Part shown: positions 52,281-64,000 of the stretch, piece by piece
Numbering within the stretch: the first letter of the stretch is position 1
Layout: every line of letters begins with the position of its first letter
Source of the DNA: JAGVSV01 sp040766135
Lineage (GTDB): Bacteria > Bacillota > Clostridia > Christensenellales > Aristaeellaceae
Assembly (NCBI GenBank): GCA_040766135.1
Contig: JAXGRA010000004.1
Span: forward strand, 124,001 to 188,000
Direction: 5' to 3'
Length of the DNA: 64,000 bases
Program-made: the position numbers and the translations under genes
The notes under the pieces: generated by a model
Databases searched by the model: none
What the model was told of the DNA's origin: nothing
Seen by the model: the letters and a program-made list of their open reading frames with translations, nothing else

Positions 52281-52395
52281 ACCGGCGGCGACCTACTCTT
52301 CCGGGCCGTTTCCAGCCAAGTACCATCAGCGCTGAAGGGCTTAACTTCTGTGTTCGAGATGGGAACAGGTGATCCCCTTCGCCTTTGCCACCGGA
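52281..52395 (-). rRNA. rrf: 5S ribosomal RNA
   Basis: The minus strand reads the conserved segment 'GAACACAGAAGTTAAGC' and the pairing ends CCGGTGGC...GTCGCCGCCGG. The length of about 115 bases fits. It lies about 80 bases after the 23S gene, without a tRNA between. Ends are approximate. Confidence 0.95.
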
Positions 52396-52475
52396 AAGCT
52401 GCACTTAACAACCGCACTTAAAGTTCGAGAGATATGATATATAGCCAGTCATTCTTGGACTTGATCCTGGTCTCT

Positions 52476-57388
<4,913 letters not shown>

Positions 57389-57465
57389 ATCCTTAACGTG
57401 TCAGCTGCAAGTATCTCTACCCGCTAACTCTCACGCCAAAACTCTCAGAATTCACTGTCGTTCTT

Positions 57466-57493
57466 CGCTTCGTCTTCTCTGTATCGTTTTCAA
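57466..57493 (-). other. rRNA leader with the 5' arm of the 16S processing stem
   Basis: In the RNA this leader pairs with 55689-55716 after the 16S gene: a perfect 15-base pairing (57479-57493) and a further 9-base pairing (57466-57474). This long stem around the 16S sequence is the usual RNase III processing site. Confidence 0.85.
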
Positions 57494-57522
57494 GGTTCGC
57501 GCACCGGATAGGGTGCCTAATA

Positions 57523-57552
57523 AATGTATCATATATAAGGCAGGTCAGTCAA
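57523..57552 (-). promoter_or_regulatory. Promoter of the rRNA operon
   Basis: TTGACT (57552-57547), 18 bases and TACATT (57528-57523) on the minus strand, in an AT-rich stretch; TATGAT at shorter spacing overlaps it. A GCACC-GGATAG-GGTGC hairpin follows at 57501-57516. It is the only good candidate upstream of the 16S gene. Confidence 0.6.
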
Positions 57553-57629
57553 CCCCTAAACGCAACTTTTTATGTTTTTTCGAAAGAGTAAATTTACGTT
57601 ATCCAATGCTGGGAATTGTTTTCATCCTC

Positions 57630-57658
57630 TTTACTTCATCACAATAAAGTGATAAACT
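57630..57658 (+). promoter_or_regulatory. Promoter with inverted-repeat operator for the his operon
   Basis: TTTACT (57630-57635), a 17-base spacer and TAAACT (57653-57658) precede the first his-region gene. The spacer holds ATCAC-AATAAA-GTGAT (57638-57653), extended by TT and AA on the outside, so a bound repressor would block the promoter. The regulator encoded directly downstream is the obvious candidate. Confidence 0.6.
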
Positions 57659-57681
57659 GCTAACATTCAGGAGGTGAGCGC

Positions 57682-57978
57682 ATGGCTTGGAGAGAGGACG
57701 CAGACGTAAAACAGTTTTTGCGCGCGGTGTTGACGCTGCAAAATGAGCAGGAAGCGCTGCTGTTTTTCCAGGATGTCTGCACCATCAAGGAGCTAAACGA
57801 TATGGCCAAGCGGCTGGAGGCCGCGCGCATGCTCTCCCGGGGCAGCAATTACCGGGAAGTGACCCAGGCCACCGGCATGAGCACCGCCACCATCTCGCGG
57901 GTAAACCGCTGCCTGGTATATGGCGAGGGCGGATACCGCGCCGCGCTGTCACGGCTTAACCCGGAGGATACACCATAA
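57682..57978 (+). CDS. TrpR/YerC-family transcriptional regulator, likely controlling his genes
   Basis: A 98-residue member of the YerC/YecD family related to the Trp repressor. The helix-turn-helix is in 'SNYREVTQATGMSTATISRVNRCL' (residues 55-78; read in two blocks: REVTQATGM and STATISRVN). The upstream helix 'IKELNDMAKRLEAARML' matches the TrpR core. In other Firmicutes a protein of this family heads or regulates the his operon. The ATG at 57682 has a strong CAGGAGGTGAG site. Its stop overlaps the hisZ start (TAATG), so it is co-translated with the his genes. Its effector is probably histidine, as inference. Confidence 0.88.
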   Translation: MAWREDADVKQFLRAVLTLQNEQEALLFFQDVCTIKELNDMAKRLEAARMLSRGSNYREVTQATGMSTATISRVNRCLVYGEGGYRAALSRLNPEDTP

Positions 57979-59033
57979 TGGATGAACTGTTAGGCATATT
58001 GGGCGCGGATGAACGCGCTGCGCTGGCGCTAAGGTCGCTGTATACCGCCTGGGGGTATGCGCGGTACCGGGTCAGCAATTTTGAGGATTATGACCTGTAT
58101 GTGCACAATAAGGAATTTTTGCTGACCGAGGGCGTGCTGACGTTCAACGACGCCAACGGGCGGCTCAAGGCGCTGAAGCCTGATGTGACGCTGTCCATCG
58201 CGCGTGACCGGCCGCCGCCTCCGGGCCAGGTGCAGCGCCTGCACTATCATGAGCGGGTGTTCCGCGCCTCGCGGTTAAGCGAGGGCTTTGAGGAGATCAC
58301 GCAGGTGGGGCTGGAGTGTATGGGCGCCATCGGCCTGTATGAAACCTGCGAGGTGCTGCTGCTGGCCGGGCGCAGCTTAGCGCAGATGGGGGATACCTAC
58401 ATATTAAGTATCTCGCACATGGGGCTGCTGGGCCCGTATTTGGCCAGCTGTCCGGCGGGGCAGGCCGTGGCCGATAAAATGGGCGACTGCCTTGCGCGCA
58501 AAAACCCGGACGGCATGGCCGAGCTGGCCGCGCAGTATAACCTGCCCGCGCCGTGGGTGGCGCGCGCGCTCACGCTGGAGGAGGCCTGGGGCGACCCGGA
58601 CAAGGCGCTGCCCCGGCTGCGCAAAGCGTTCCCGGAGGATCACTACCAGCAGGTGCTGGACGAGCTGCAGCAGGTGACCCAAACGCTGGCCGGGCATGGC
58701 CTGGACGGCCGTCTGTCGCTGGATTTCTCCGTGATGAACAGCGCCAGCTATTACAACGGCATTGTGTTCCATGGCTATGTGCCGGGCATTGAGGCGCGCG
58801 TGCTGTCCGGCGGGCGCTATGACCCGCTGATGCGCCGCTTAGGCCGCAGCGACAGCGCGCTGGGCTTTGCGGTATATCTGGACAAACTGGCCAAGAAGCC
58901 GGTGGGCGGGCGCATCGCGCCGCAGCCGCTGCCCTTTGCCGATGACCAGCCGCCCGGCGAGGTGCTGGCCCGCGCCGCAGCGCTGGCCGCGCGCGGCGGC
59001 GTGCGTGCCGTACGGGAGGTGCCGCGTGGTTAA
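57978..59033 (+). CDS. hisZ: ATP phosphoribosyltransferase regulatory subunit
   Basis: Catalytically inactive relative of histidyl-tRNA synthetase that forms a hetero-octamer with short-form HisG and carries histidine feedback control. 351 residues. The synthetase-like core is seen in 'YRVSNFEDYDLYVHN', 'LKPDVTLSIARD', 'YHERVFRASR' and 'EITQVGLECMGA' (class II motif 2 relic). The C-terminal part has 'LSGGRYDPLMRRLG', typical of HisZ. The ATP-binding signature of the true synthetase and an anticodon-binding domain are lacking. The ATG overlaps the regulator stop. hisG starts inside its end. Confidence 0.94.
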   Translation: MDELLGILGADERAALALRSLYTAWGYARYRVSNFEDYDLYVHNKEFLLTEGVLTFNDANGRLKALKPDVTLSIARDRPPPPGQVQRLHYHERVFRASRLSEGFEEITQVGLECMGAIGLYETCEVLLLAGRSLAQMGDTYILSISHMGLLGPYLASCPAGQAVADKMGDCLARKNPDGMAELAAQYNLPAPWVARALTLEEAWGDPDKALPRLRKAFPEDHYQQVLDELQQVTQTLAGHGLDGRLSLDFSVMNSASYYNGIVFHGYVPGIEARVLSGGRYDPLMRRLGRSDSALGFAVYLDKLAKKPVGGRIAPQPLPFADDQPPGEVLARAAALAARGGVRAVREVPRG

Positions 59034-59664
59034 TATTGCGTTGCCCAAGGGGCGCTTGGGCGAAAAGGCGTATGGGCTGATGGCGGCCGCCGGATATCCC
59101 TGTCCGGGGCTGATGGACAACAGCCGCAAGCTGATCTTTGAGGATGCGGCGCTGGGCGTGCGGTATTTCTGGGTCAAACCCTCGGACGTCGCGGTGTATG
59201 TGGAGCGCGGTGCCGCCGATATCGGCATCGTGGGCAGCGACGTGCTGATGGAGCAGGGCAATGACGTATATGAGCTGATGGATCTGGGCATCGGGCGCTG
59301 CCGCCTGGCAGTGGCGGCCCCCGTTACCATGGTGGAGGATCCTGCCGCGCTGCTGCGGGTAGCCACCAAATACCCCGGCGTCACGCGCCGCTTTTATGCC
59401 GAGCGCAGCCGCCGCATCGAGGTGATCTACCTGAACGGCTCGGTGGAGCTGGCCCCCATCGTGGGCCTGGCCGATGTCATTGTAGATATTGTAGAAACCG
59501 GCGCCACGCTGCGCGAAAACAACTTGGAACCCCGCGAAATCATCGCGCAGGTCAGCGCGCGGCTGATTGCCAACAAATCCGCCATGCAGTTTTTGTACCA
59601 GCCTATCACCAGCATGCGGCGGGCATTGTATGAACAGCTGCGGAAGGAGAAACTATGCGAGTAG
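59026..59664 (+). CDS. hisG: ATP phosphoribosyltransferase, short form
   Basis: First step of histidine synthesis: joins ATP and PRPP. The 212-residue short form needs HisZ, which is encoded directly upstream. Blocks are 'NIALPKGRLGEKAY' at the start, 'GAADIGIVGSDVLME' near residue 65 and the PRPP-binding 'GLADVIVDIVETGATLREN' near residue 148. The start is GTG at 59026 in the end of hisZ, with GGGAGG before it; the open frame upstream is a hisZ shadow. It overlaps hisD by ten bases. Confidence 0.96.
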   Translation: MVNIALPKGRLGEKAYGLMAAAGYPCPGLMDNSRKLIFEDAALGVRYFWVKPSDVAVYVERGAADIGIVGSDVLMEQGNDVYELMDLGIGRCRLAVAAPVTMVEDPAALLRVATKYPGVTRRFYAERSRRIEVIYLNGSVELAPIVGLADVIVDIVETGATLRENNLEPREIIAQVSARLIANKSAMQFLYQPITSMRRALYEQLRKEKLCE

Positions 59665-60923
59665 TCCAAGCGTCGTCCGGCACATGGCGCACCCGGCGCG
59701 AGCCGGGGTTTGACCAAAACATTGCCGAGGCCGCCCGCGAGATTATTGCCCGCGTGCGCAGCGAGGGCGATGCCGCGCTGTTTGCGCTGACCGAGCGCTT
59801 TGATGGCGCGAAGCTAAGCACGCTGCAAGTAAGCGAAGCCGAGACCGCCGATGCCTTGCAGCAGGTGGGCGAGGAGGGCTTGCAGCTGCTGCGCGATGCG
59901 GCACACAACATCCGAATGTTTCACGTGAAACAATTGCGGCCCGGCTTTTCTTTTTCGCCGCGCGACGGCGTGATACTGGGGCAAACGGTGGAGCCGCTGG
60001 AGCGCGTGGGCCTGTATGTGCCGGGCGGCACGGCGGCCTACCCCAGCACGGTGCTGATGAACGCCATCCCCGCGCACATCGCAGGCTGCCCGCATATTGT
60101 CATCACCACCCCGCCGGGCAGGGACGGGCGCGTCAACCCCTGGGTGCTGGCGGCGGCGCATCTGGCCGGCGTCACGCAGGTATATAAAACAGGCGGCGCG
60201 CAGGCCATTGCCGCGCTGGCCTACGGCACGCAGACCATCCCGCGCGTGGACAAGATCGTGGGCCCGGGCAATGCCTATGTGGCCGAGGCCAAGCGGCAGG
60301 TATATGGGCAGGTGGCCATCGACATGATTGCCGGGCCCAGCGAGGTCATTATCATTGCCGACGGAAAGAGCAATCCTGACCACCTGGCGTGCGACCTGCT
60401 GGCCCAGGCCGAGCATGATGCCATGGCCAGCGCCGTGCTGCTGACGCCGGATGAAGCGCTGGCGCACGCCGTGGCGCAGGCCGTGGAAAAGCGCTTGCCC
60501 ACGCTGTCCCGGGAAGCCATTGCGCGCGCATCCATCCAGCAGCATGGCATGGCTGTTATCACGCGCGACCTGGATGAAGCGATGGACATCGCCAACCAGC
60601 TGGCCCCGGAGCATCTGGAGCTGTCGGTGGACAACCCCTTTGATTGGCTGCCGCGCGTCAGGGCGGCGGGCAGCATTTTCTTAGGCAGGTACTGCCCGGA
60701 GGCGCTGGGCGATTATTATGCCGGCCCCAACCATACCCTGCCCACCAATGGCACGGCGCGGTTCCAAAGCGCGCTGTCCGTGGATGATTTTATCAAGAAA
60801 ACACAGTACACCTACTACACGCGCGGGGCGTTCCTGCGCGAGGCCGACGCAGTTGCACGCTTTGCCACCCAGGAAGGGTTGACCGCCCATGCGCTGAGCG
60901 CCACGGTCCGAAAGGAGTCCTGA
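59655..60923 (+). CDS. hisD: Histidinol dehydrogenase
   Basis: Oxidises L-histidinol to histidine in two NAD-dependent steps, with zinc. The 422-residue protein has 'ERVGLYVPGGTAAYPSTVLM' near residue 112, 'VYKTGGAQAIAALAYGT', 'KIVGPGNAYVAEAKRQVYG', 'AGPSEVIIIAD' and 'LAPEHLELSVDNPF'. These are the usual substrate, NAD and zinc blocks. The ATG has GGAG upstream and overlaps hisG by ten bases. hisC starts two bases after its stop. Confidence 0.97.
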   Translation: MRVVQASSGTWRTRREPGFDQNIAEAAREIIARVRSEGDAALFALTERFDGAKLSTLQVSEAETADALQQVGEEGLQLLRDAAHNIRMFHVKQLRPGFSFSPRDGVILGQTVEPLERVGLYVPGGTAAYPSTVLMNAIPAHIAGCPHIVITTPPGRDGRVNPWVLAAAHLAGVTQVYKTGGAQAIAALAYGTQTIPRVDKIVGPGNAYVAEAKRQVYGQVAIDMIAGPSEVIIIADGKSNPDHLACDLLAQAEHDAMASAVLLTPDEALAHAVAQAVEKRLPTLSREAIARASIQQHGMAVITRDLDEAMDIANQLAPEHLELSVDNPFDWLPRVRAAGSIFLGRYCPEALGDYYAGPNHTLPTNGTARFQSALSVDDFIKKTQYTYYTRGAFLREADAVARFATQEGLTAHALSATVRKES

Positions 60924-60925
60924 TC

Positions 60926-61987
60926 TTGAGCCGCTTTATCAACCAGCATCTGGCCAAACTGGCCCCGTATGTGCCGGGCGAGCAGCCCACCGGGCGCACG
61001 TTTGTCAAACTCAACACCAACGAATCGCCCTTCCCGCCGGCACCCGGCGTGGCCAAGGCGCTGAACCGCGAATGCATTGAGCGCATGCGCCTGTACCCCG
61101 ACCCCAGCTGCACCCGGCTGCGCGAGGCCGCCGCGGATTACTATGGCCTGTCGCAGGATGAGGTGCTGCCCACCAACGGCTCGGACGAGGCGCTGTTCTT
61201 CGCCTTTCAGGCTTACGCGTCGGGCGGGCGCAGCGTGTATTACCCGGACGTTACCTACGGGTTCTACAAGGTATATGCCAGCCTGCTGGGCGCAAGAGGC
61301 ACCGCCATACCGCTCAATGATGCCTATGAAATCCAGTGGAAGGATTATTTTGACCGCGACGGCATGATTGTTTTTGCCAACCCCAACGCGCCCACCGGGC
61401 ATTATCTGAATCACGAACGCATCAAGCGCATCTTAGACGCCAGCCCCGACCAGGTGGTGCTGGTGGACGAGGCGTACATTGACTATGGCGGCGCGTCGGT
61501 CATCCCGCTGATCAAGCAATATGACAATTTGTTGGTGGTGCAAACGTTCTCCAAATCCCGCGCGCTGGCGGGTCTGCGCTTAGGCTTTGCCTTTGGGCAA
61601 CAGCCGCTGCTGGAGGATTTAAAGCGCATCCAGAACTCCATCAACCCCTATTCCGTCAACGGGCTGGCGCAGGCGGCGGGCATCAAGTCGCTGGAGGACC
61701 GGCGCTATCATGCGGAATGCTGCAGCGCCATCGTCCACACGCGCGAGCGCACCGCGCAGGCGCTGACCAAAATGGGCGTCAGGGTGCTGCCGTCCATGGC
61801 CAACTTCCTGATGATTTCAGCCCCCGGCCTGTCCGGGCGGCAGGTGTATCAGGGGCTGTACGAGCGCGGCGTGCTGGTGCGCCACTTTGATGCGCCGCGC
61901 ACGCGCGACTGGGTGCGCGTGACCATCGGCAGCGAAAAAGACATGGACGCTTTCTTAGCCGCACTGACGGAGGTATTGGCCGCATGA
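60926..61987 (+). CDS. hisC: Histidinol-phosphate aminotransferase
   Basis: PLP class I/II aminotransferase of the histidine pathway. The 353-residue protein has 'KLNTNESPFPPAPGV' near residue 28, 'LPTNGSDEALFFAFQAY', 'FANPNAPTGHYLN', 'VLVDEAYIDYGG' and the PLP lysine in 'FSKSRALAGLRLGFAFG'. The start is TTG at 60926 with AAAGGAG eight bases upstream. The stop overlaps hisB by four bases. Confidence 0.96.
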   Translation: MSRFINQHLAKLAPYVPGEQPTGRTFVKLNTNESPFPPAPGVAKALNRECIERMRLYPDPSCTRLREAAADYYGLSQDEVLPTNGSDEALFFAFQAYASGGRSVYYPDVTYGFYKVYASLLGARGTAIPLNDAYEIQWKDYFDRDGMIVFANPNAPTGHYLNHERIKRILDASPDQVVLVDEAYIDYGGASVIPLIKQYDNLLVVQTFSKSRALAGLRLGFAFGQQPLLEDLKRIQNSINPYSVNGLAQAAGIKSLEDRRYHAECCSAIVHTRERTAQALTKMGVRVLPSMANFLMISAPGLSGRQVYQGLYERGVLVRHFDAPRTRDWVRVTIGSEKDMDAFLAALTEVLAA

Positions 61988-62562
61988 GAACAGGACAGAG
62001 CAAGCGCACCACCCGCGAAACCGACATTGCCGTGCGCGTAACGCTGGATGGCACCGGCCAGGCGCAGGTAGATAGCGGCAACGGCTTTTTTGACCACATG
62101 CTCACGCTGCTGGCCGCGCATGGCGGCCTGGATCTGGACATATCTTGCAAGGGCGATACGCAGGTGGATTTTCATCATTCCTGTGAGGACATCGGCATAT
62201 GCTTGGGCCAGGCGTTAAAAGACGCGCTGGGCAGCAAGCAGGGCATTGCGCGGTATGCCGACCTGCACCTGCCCATGGATGAGGCGCTGGTGTTGGTGGC
62301 GCTGGATGTGTCCGGGCGCGGCGGGGCCTATTTGGATGTGCCCGTTGCAGCCCCCATGGTGGGCGCCTTTGATACCGAGCTGCTGCCGGAGTTTTTGATC
62401 GCCTTTGCGCGGGAAGCCGGGCTGACGCTGCATGTGCGGCTGCTGTGCGGGCGCAACGCGCACCACACCATCGAAGCTGTGTTCAAGGCGCTGGGGCGCG
62501 CGCTCAAGGCCGCGTGCCGGGAGGTGGGCGGCGGCGTTCCGTCCACCAAGGGGGTATTGTGA
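61984..62562 (+). CDS. hisB: Imidazoleglycerol-phosphate dehydratase
   Basis: Manganese enzyme that dehydrates imidazoleglycerol phosphate. The monofunctional 192-residue form shows the two symmetric metal-binding blocks 'FFDHMLTLLAAHGG'/'FHHSCEDIG' and 'NAHHTIEAVFKALGRAL'. There is no phosphatase domain as in E. coli HisB. It overlaps hisC and hisH by four bases each. Confidence 0.97.
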   Translation: MRTGQSKRTTRETDIAVRVTLDGTGQAQVDSGNGFFDHMLTLLAAHGGLDLDISCKGDTQVDFHHSCEDIGICLGQALKDALGSKQGIARYADLHLPMDEALVLVALDVSGRGGAYLDVPVAAPMVGAFDTELLPEFLIAFAREAGLTLHVRLLCGRNAHHTIEAVFKALGRALKAACREVGGGVPSTKGVL

Positions 62563-63179
62563 TCGCCGTTCTAGACTACGGCGTGGGCAACCTGTTCTCG
62601 CTGATGGCGGCGCTGCGCCTGTGCGGCGCGGACGCGGAACTGACCGCACAGCCCAAGGACATTGAGGCCGCCAGCCATGTGATATTGCCCGGCGTGGGCG
62701 CGTTTGGCGATGCAGCCGCGCGTTTGCATGAGAGCGGGCTGTGGCAGCCGTTGCTGAAAAAGGCCGCTTCGGGCGCGCCGATGCTGGGCATTTGCCTGGG
62801 CATGCAGCTGCTGTTTGCCCGCAGCTTTGAGTATGGCGAGCATGCCGGCCTGGCGCTGATCCCCGGCGATGTGGTGCCGCTGTCCGGTCAGGTGCAGCCC
62901 GGCACCAAGGTGCCGCACATCGGCTGGAACGCGCTGACGCTGCGCACAAATCCGGGCGCGCTGTTTGCGCACACGCCGCAGGGCACGCATGTGTACTTTG
63001 TGCACAGCTTCGCCGCGCAGATGGGCCCCTATGTAACCGCCACGGCGGAATACTCCGTCCCTGTGCCGGCGGCGGTGATGCACAACAACGTGATGGGCTG
63101 CCAGTTTCACCCCGAAAAAAGCGGGGCGGCAGGCCTTACGATCCTGAAGGACTTCTTTTTTATTGGAGGGCATATATGA
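62559..63179 (+). CDS. hisH: Imidazole glycerol phosphate synthase, glutaminase subunit
   Basis: Class I glutamine amidotransferase that feeds ammonia to HisF. About 206 residues. The nucleophile cysteine is in 'MLGICLGMQLLFARSFE' near residue 80, and the catalytic His-Glu pair is in 'NVMGCQFHPEKSG' near residue 185. The N-terminal 'IAVLDYGVGNLFSL' is typical. The start is GTG at 62559 overlapping the hisB stop, with a GGGGG stretch upstream; the longer open frame is a hisB shadow. It overlaps hisA by four bases. Confidence 0.95.
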   Translation: MIAVLDYGVGNLFSLMAALRLCGADAELTAQPKDIEAASHVILPGVGAFGDAAARLHESGLWQPLLKKAASGAPMLGICLGMQLLFARSFEYGEHAGLALIPGDVVPLSGQVQPGTKVPHIGWNALTLRTNPGALFAHTPQGTHVYFVHSFAAQMGPYVTATAEYSVPVPAAVMHNNVMGCQFHPEKSGAAGLTILKDFFFIGGHI

Positions 63180-63886
63180 TTATTTTTCCCGCTATTGATT
63201 TATTTCGCGGCCAGGTTGTGCGCCTGTACCAGGGCGATTATGACCGTATGACGGTGTACGGCGATGACCCGGCGCACACCGCGCGCACCATGCAATCGCT
63301 GGGCGCCACGCATCTGCATGTGGTGGACCTGGAGGGCGCGCGTGCGGGCACGCCGCTTAACTTAGCCTCGCTGCAGGCCATCCGCAAGGCCACCGGGCTG
63401 TTTATCCAGGCCGGCGGCGGCGTGCGCGATGAAAACGACGTAGCCGCCTATCTGGACGCCGGGGCATCGCGCGTGATCGTGGGCACGGCGGCCGTGCGCG
63501 ACCGCGTGTTTTTGCAACAGATGGCGCAGGCCTACCCCGGCAAGTTAGCAGTCAGCGCGGATCTCAACAACGGGCGCGTCATGGTGCGCGGGTGGACGGA
63601 ATCCACCGCGATGACGGTAAATGACATGGTGGCGCAGCTGCACGAGCTGTCCATCGACACCATGGTGGTGACCGATATCTCCCGCGACGGCGCGCTCAAA
63701 GGCGTCAACGAGGAACTGTACGCGCAGCTGATGGGTTCCGGCCTGCAGCTGGTGGCCAGCGGCGGCGTGACCACCCTTCAGGATGTGCGCAACCTGCGGG
63801 CGATGAACCTGTATGGCGCCATCGTGGGCCGCGCCTATTATGAGGGCAGCTTTGACCTGACCCAGGCCATTCAGGAGGCACAATGA
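63176..63886 (+). CDS. hisA: ProFAR isomerase (HisA)
   Basis: Beta-alpha barrel isomerase of the histidine pathway. The 236-residue protein has 'IFPAIDLFRGQVVRLYQGDY' at the start, with the catalytic aspartate in 'PAIDL', 'GGGVRDENDVAAYLDAGAS' and 'VVTDISRDGALKGVN' with the second catalytic aspartate. It is a normal length. It overlaps hisH and hisF by four bases each. GGAGGGCATAT precedes its ATG. Confidence 0.97.
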   Translation: MIIFPAIDLFRGQVVRLYQGDYDRMTVYGDDPAHTARTMQSLGATHLHVVDLEGARAGTPLNLASLQAIRKATGLFIQAGGGVRDENDVAAYLDAGASRVIVGTAAVRDRVFLQQMAQAYPGKLAVSADLNNGRVMVRGWTESTAMTVNDMVAQLHELSIDTMVVTDISRDGALKGVNEELYAQLMGSGLQLVASGGVTTLQDVRNLRAMNLYGAIVGRAYYEGSFDLTQAIQEAQ

Positions 63887-64000
63887 TCACCAAACGCATT
63901 ATTCCCTGCCTGGACGTGCGCGACGGGCGCGTGGTCAAAGGGGTTAATTTTGAAGGCCTGCGCGATGTGGATGACCCGGCGGCGCTGGCGGCCAAGTACT
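63883..64000 (+). CDS. hisF: Imidazole glycerol phosphate synthase, cyclase subunit, cut by window edge
   Basis: Only the first 39 residues are in the window. They start 'ITKRIIPCLDVRDGRVVKGV', the HisF N-terminus with the catalytic aspartate in 'PCLDV'. It starts in an ATGA overlap with the hisA stop. It works with HisH as ammonia-channelling cyclase. hisI or hisE would be expected downstream, outside the window. Confidence 0.95.
   Translation, partial: MITKRIIPCLDVRDGRVVKGVNFEGLRDVDDPAALAAKY

Noticed and set aside
57389..57681. A gene between the 16S gene and the his regulator
   Set aside because: The stretch contains the rRNA leader, the rRNA promoter and the his promoter; no frame with a ribosome site.

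Overview
The window is a core-genome segment of a strictly bacterial, Gram-positive type chromosome, most likely an anaerobic member of the Clostridia (Bacillota). The evidence is the combination of a PolC-type replicative polymerase, a SpoIIIE/FtsK translocase, a small SRP RNA, a TrpR/YerC-type regulator heading the his operon, Shine-Dalgarno sites of the GGAGG type before nearly every gene, sigma-A-like promoters, and a complete Rnf ion-pumping ferredoxin:NAD oxidoreductase. I cannot place the family or genus. No phage, insertion sequence, CRISPR array or tRNA gene was found. Nearly all of the sequence is coding.

Layout. 1-12.3 kb (minus strand): an frr-(small gene)-uppS-cdsA-dxr-rseP-ispG-polC-topB run, linking ribosome recycling, isoprenoid and phospholipid precursor synthesis, and replication; topB runs off the left edge. 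12.3-20.5 kb (minus): an LCP cell-wall ligase gene and the rnf cluster in the order ribF-rnfG-rnfC-rnfD-rnfE-rnfA-rnfB, driven by a strong sigma-A-like promoter at 20502-20530. 20.6-22.8 kb (plus): a HAD phosphatase and a four-repeat peptidoglycan-binding lipoprotein, ended by a bidirectional terminator. 22.8-37.3 kb (minus): plsX-acpP-rnc-smc-ftsY, a secreted protein plus FtsK/SpoIIIE, and rpsO-pnp-M16 peptidase. 37.5-48.2 kb (plus): SRP RNA, glyA, polA, coaE, a lytic transglycosylase, an orphan solute-binding protein, a flavin-reductase-like protein, rimO, pgsA, recA. 48.2-57.6 kb (minus): DUF951-lepB-recQ-MATE downstream of a 16S-23S-5S rRNA operon. 57.6-64 kb (plus): hisR-like regulator and hisZGDCBHAF, with hisF cut by the right edge.

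The most unusual content is in the rnf cluster. RnfG, normally about 200 residues with one covalently bound FMN, is 720 residues here and carries six tandem FMN-binding domains, five of them with a clean G-A-T flavinylation-type motif. It stands first among the rnf genes instead of between rnfD and rnfE, and directly behind a RibF homologue that keeps only the FAD synthetase half. FAD is the donor for covalent FMN attachment, so the pairing suggests, as inference, a multi-flavin electron wire attached to Rnf with its own FAD supply.

Secondary points of interest are a 139-base intervening sequence in the 23S rRNA gene bounded by a perfect 16-base inverted repeat, inverted-repeat operators at the plsX and his promoters, and hairpins just ahead of the LCP and rnc start codons.
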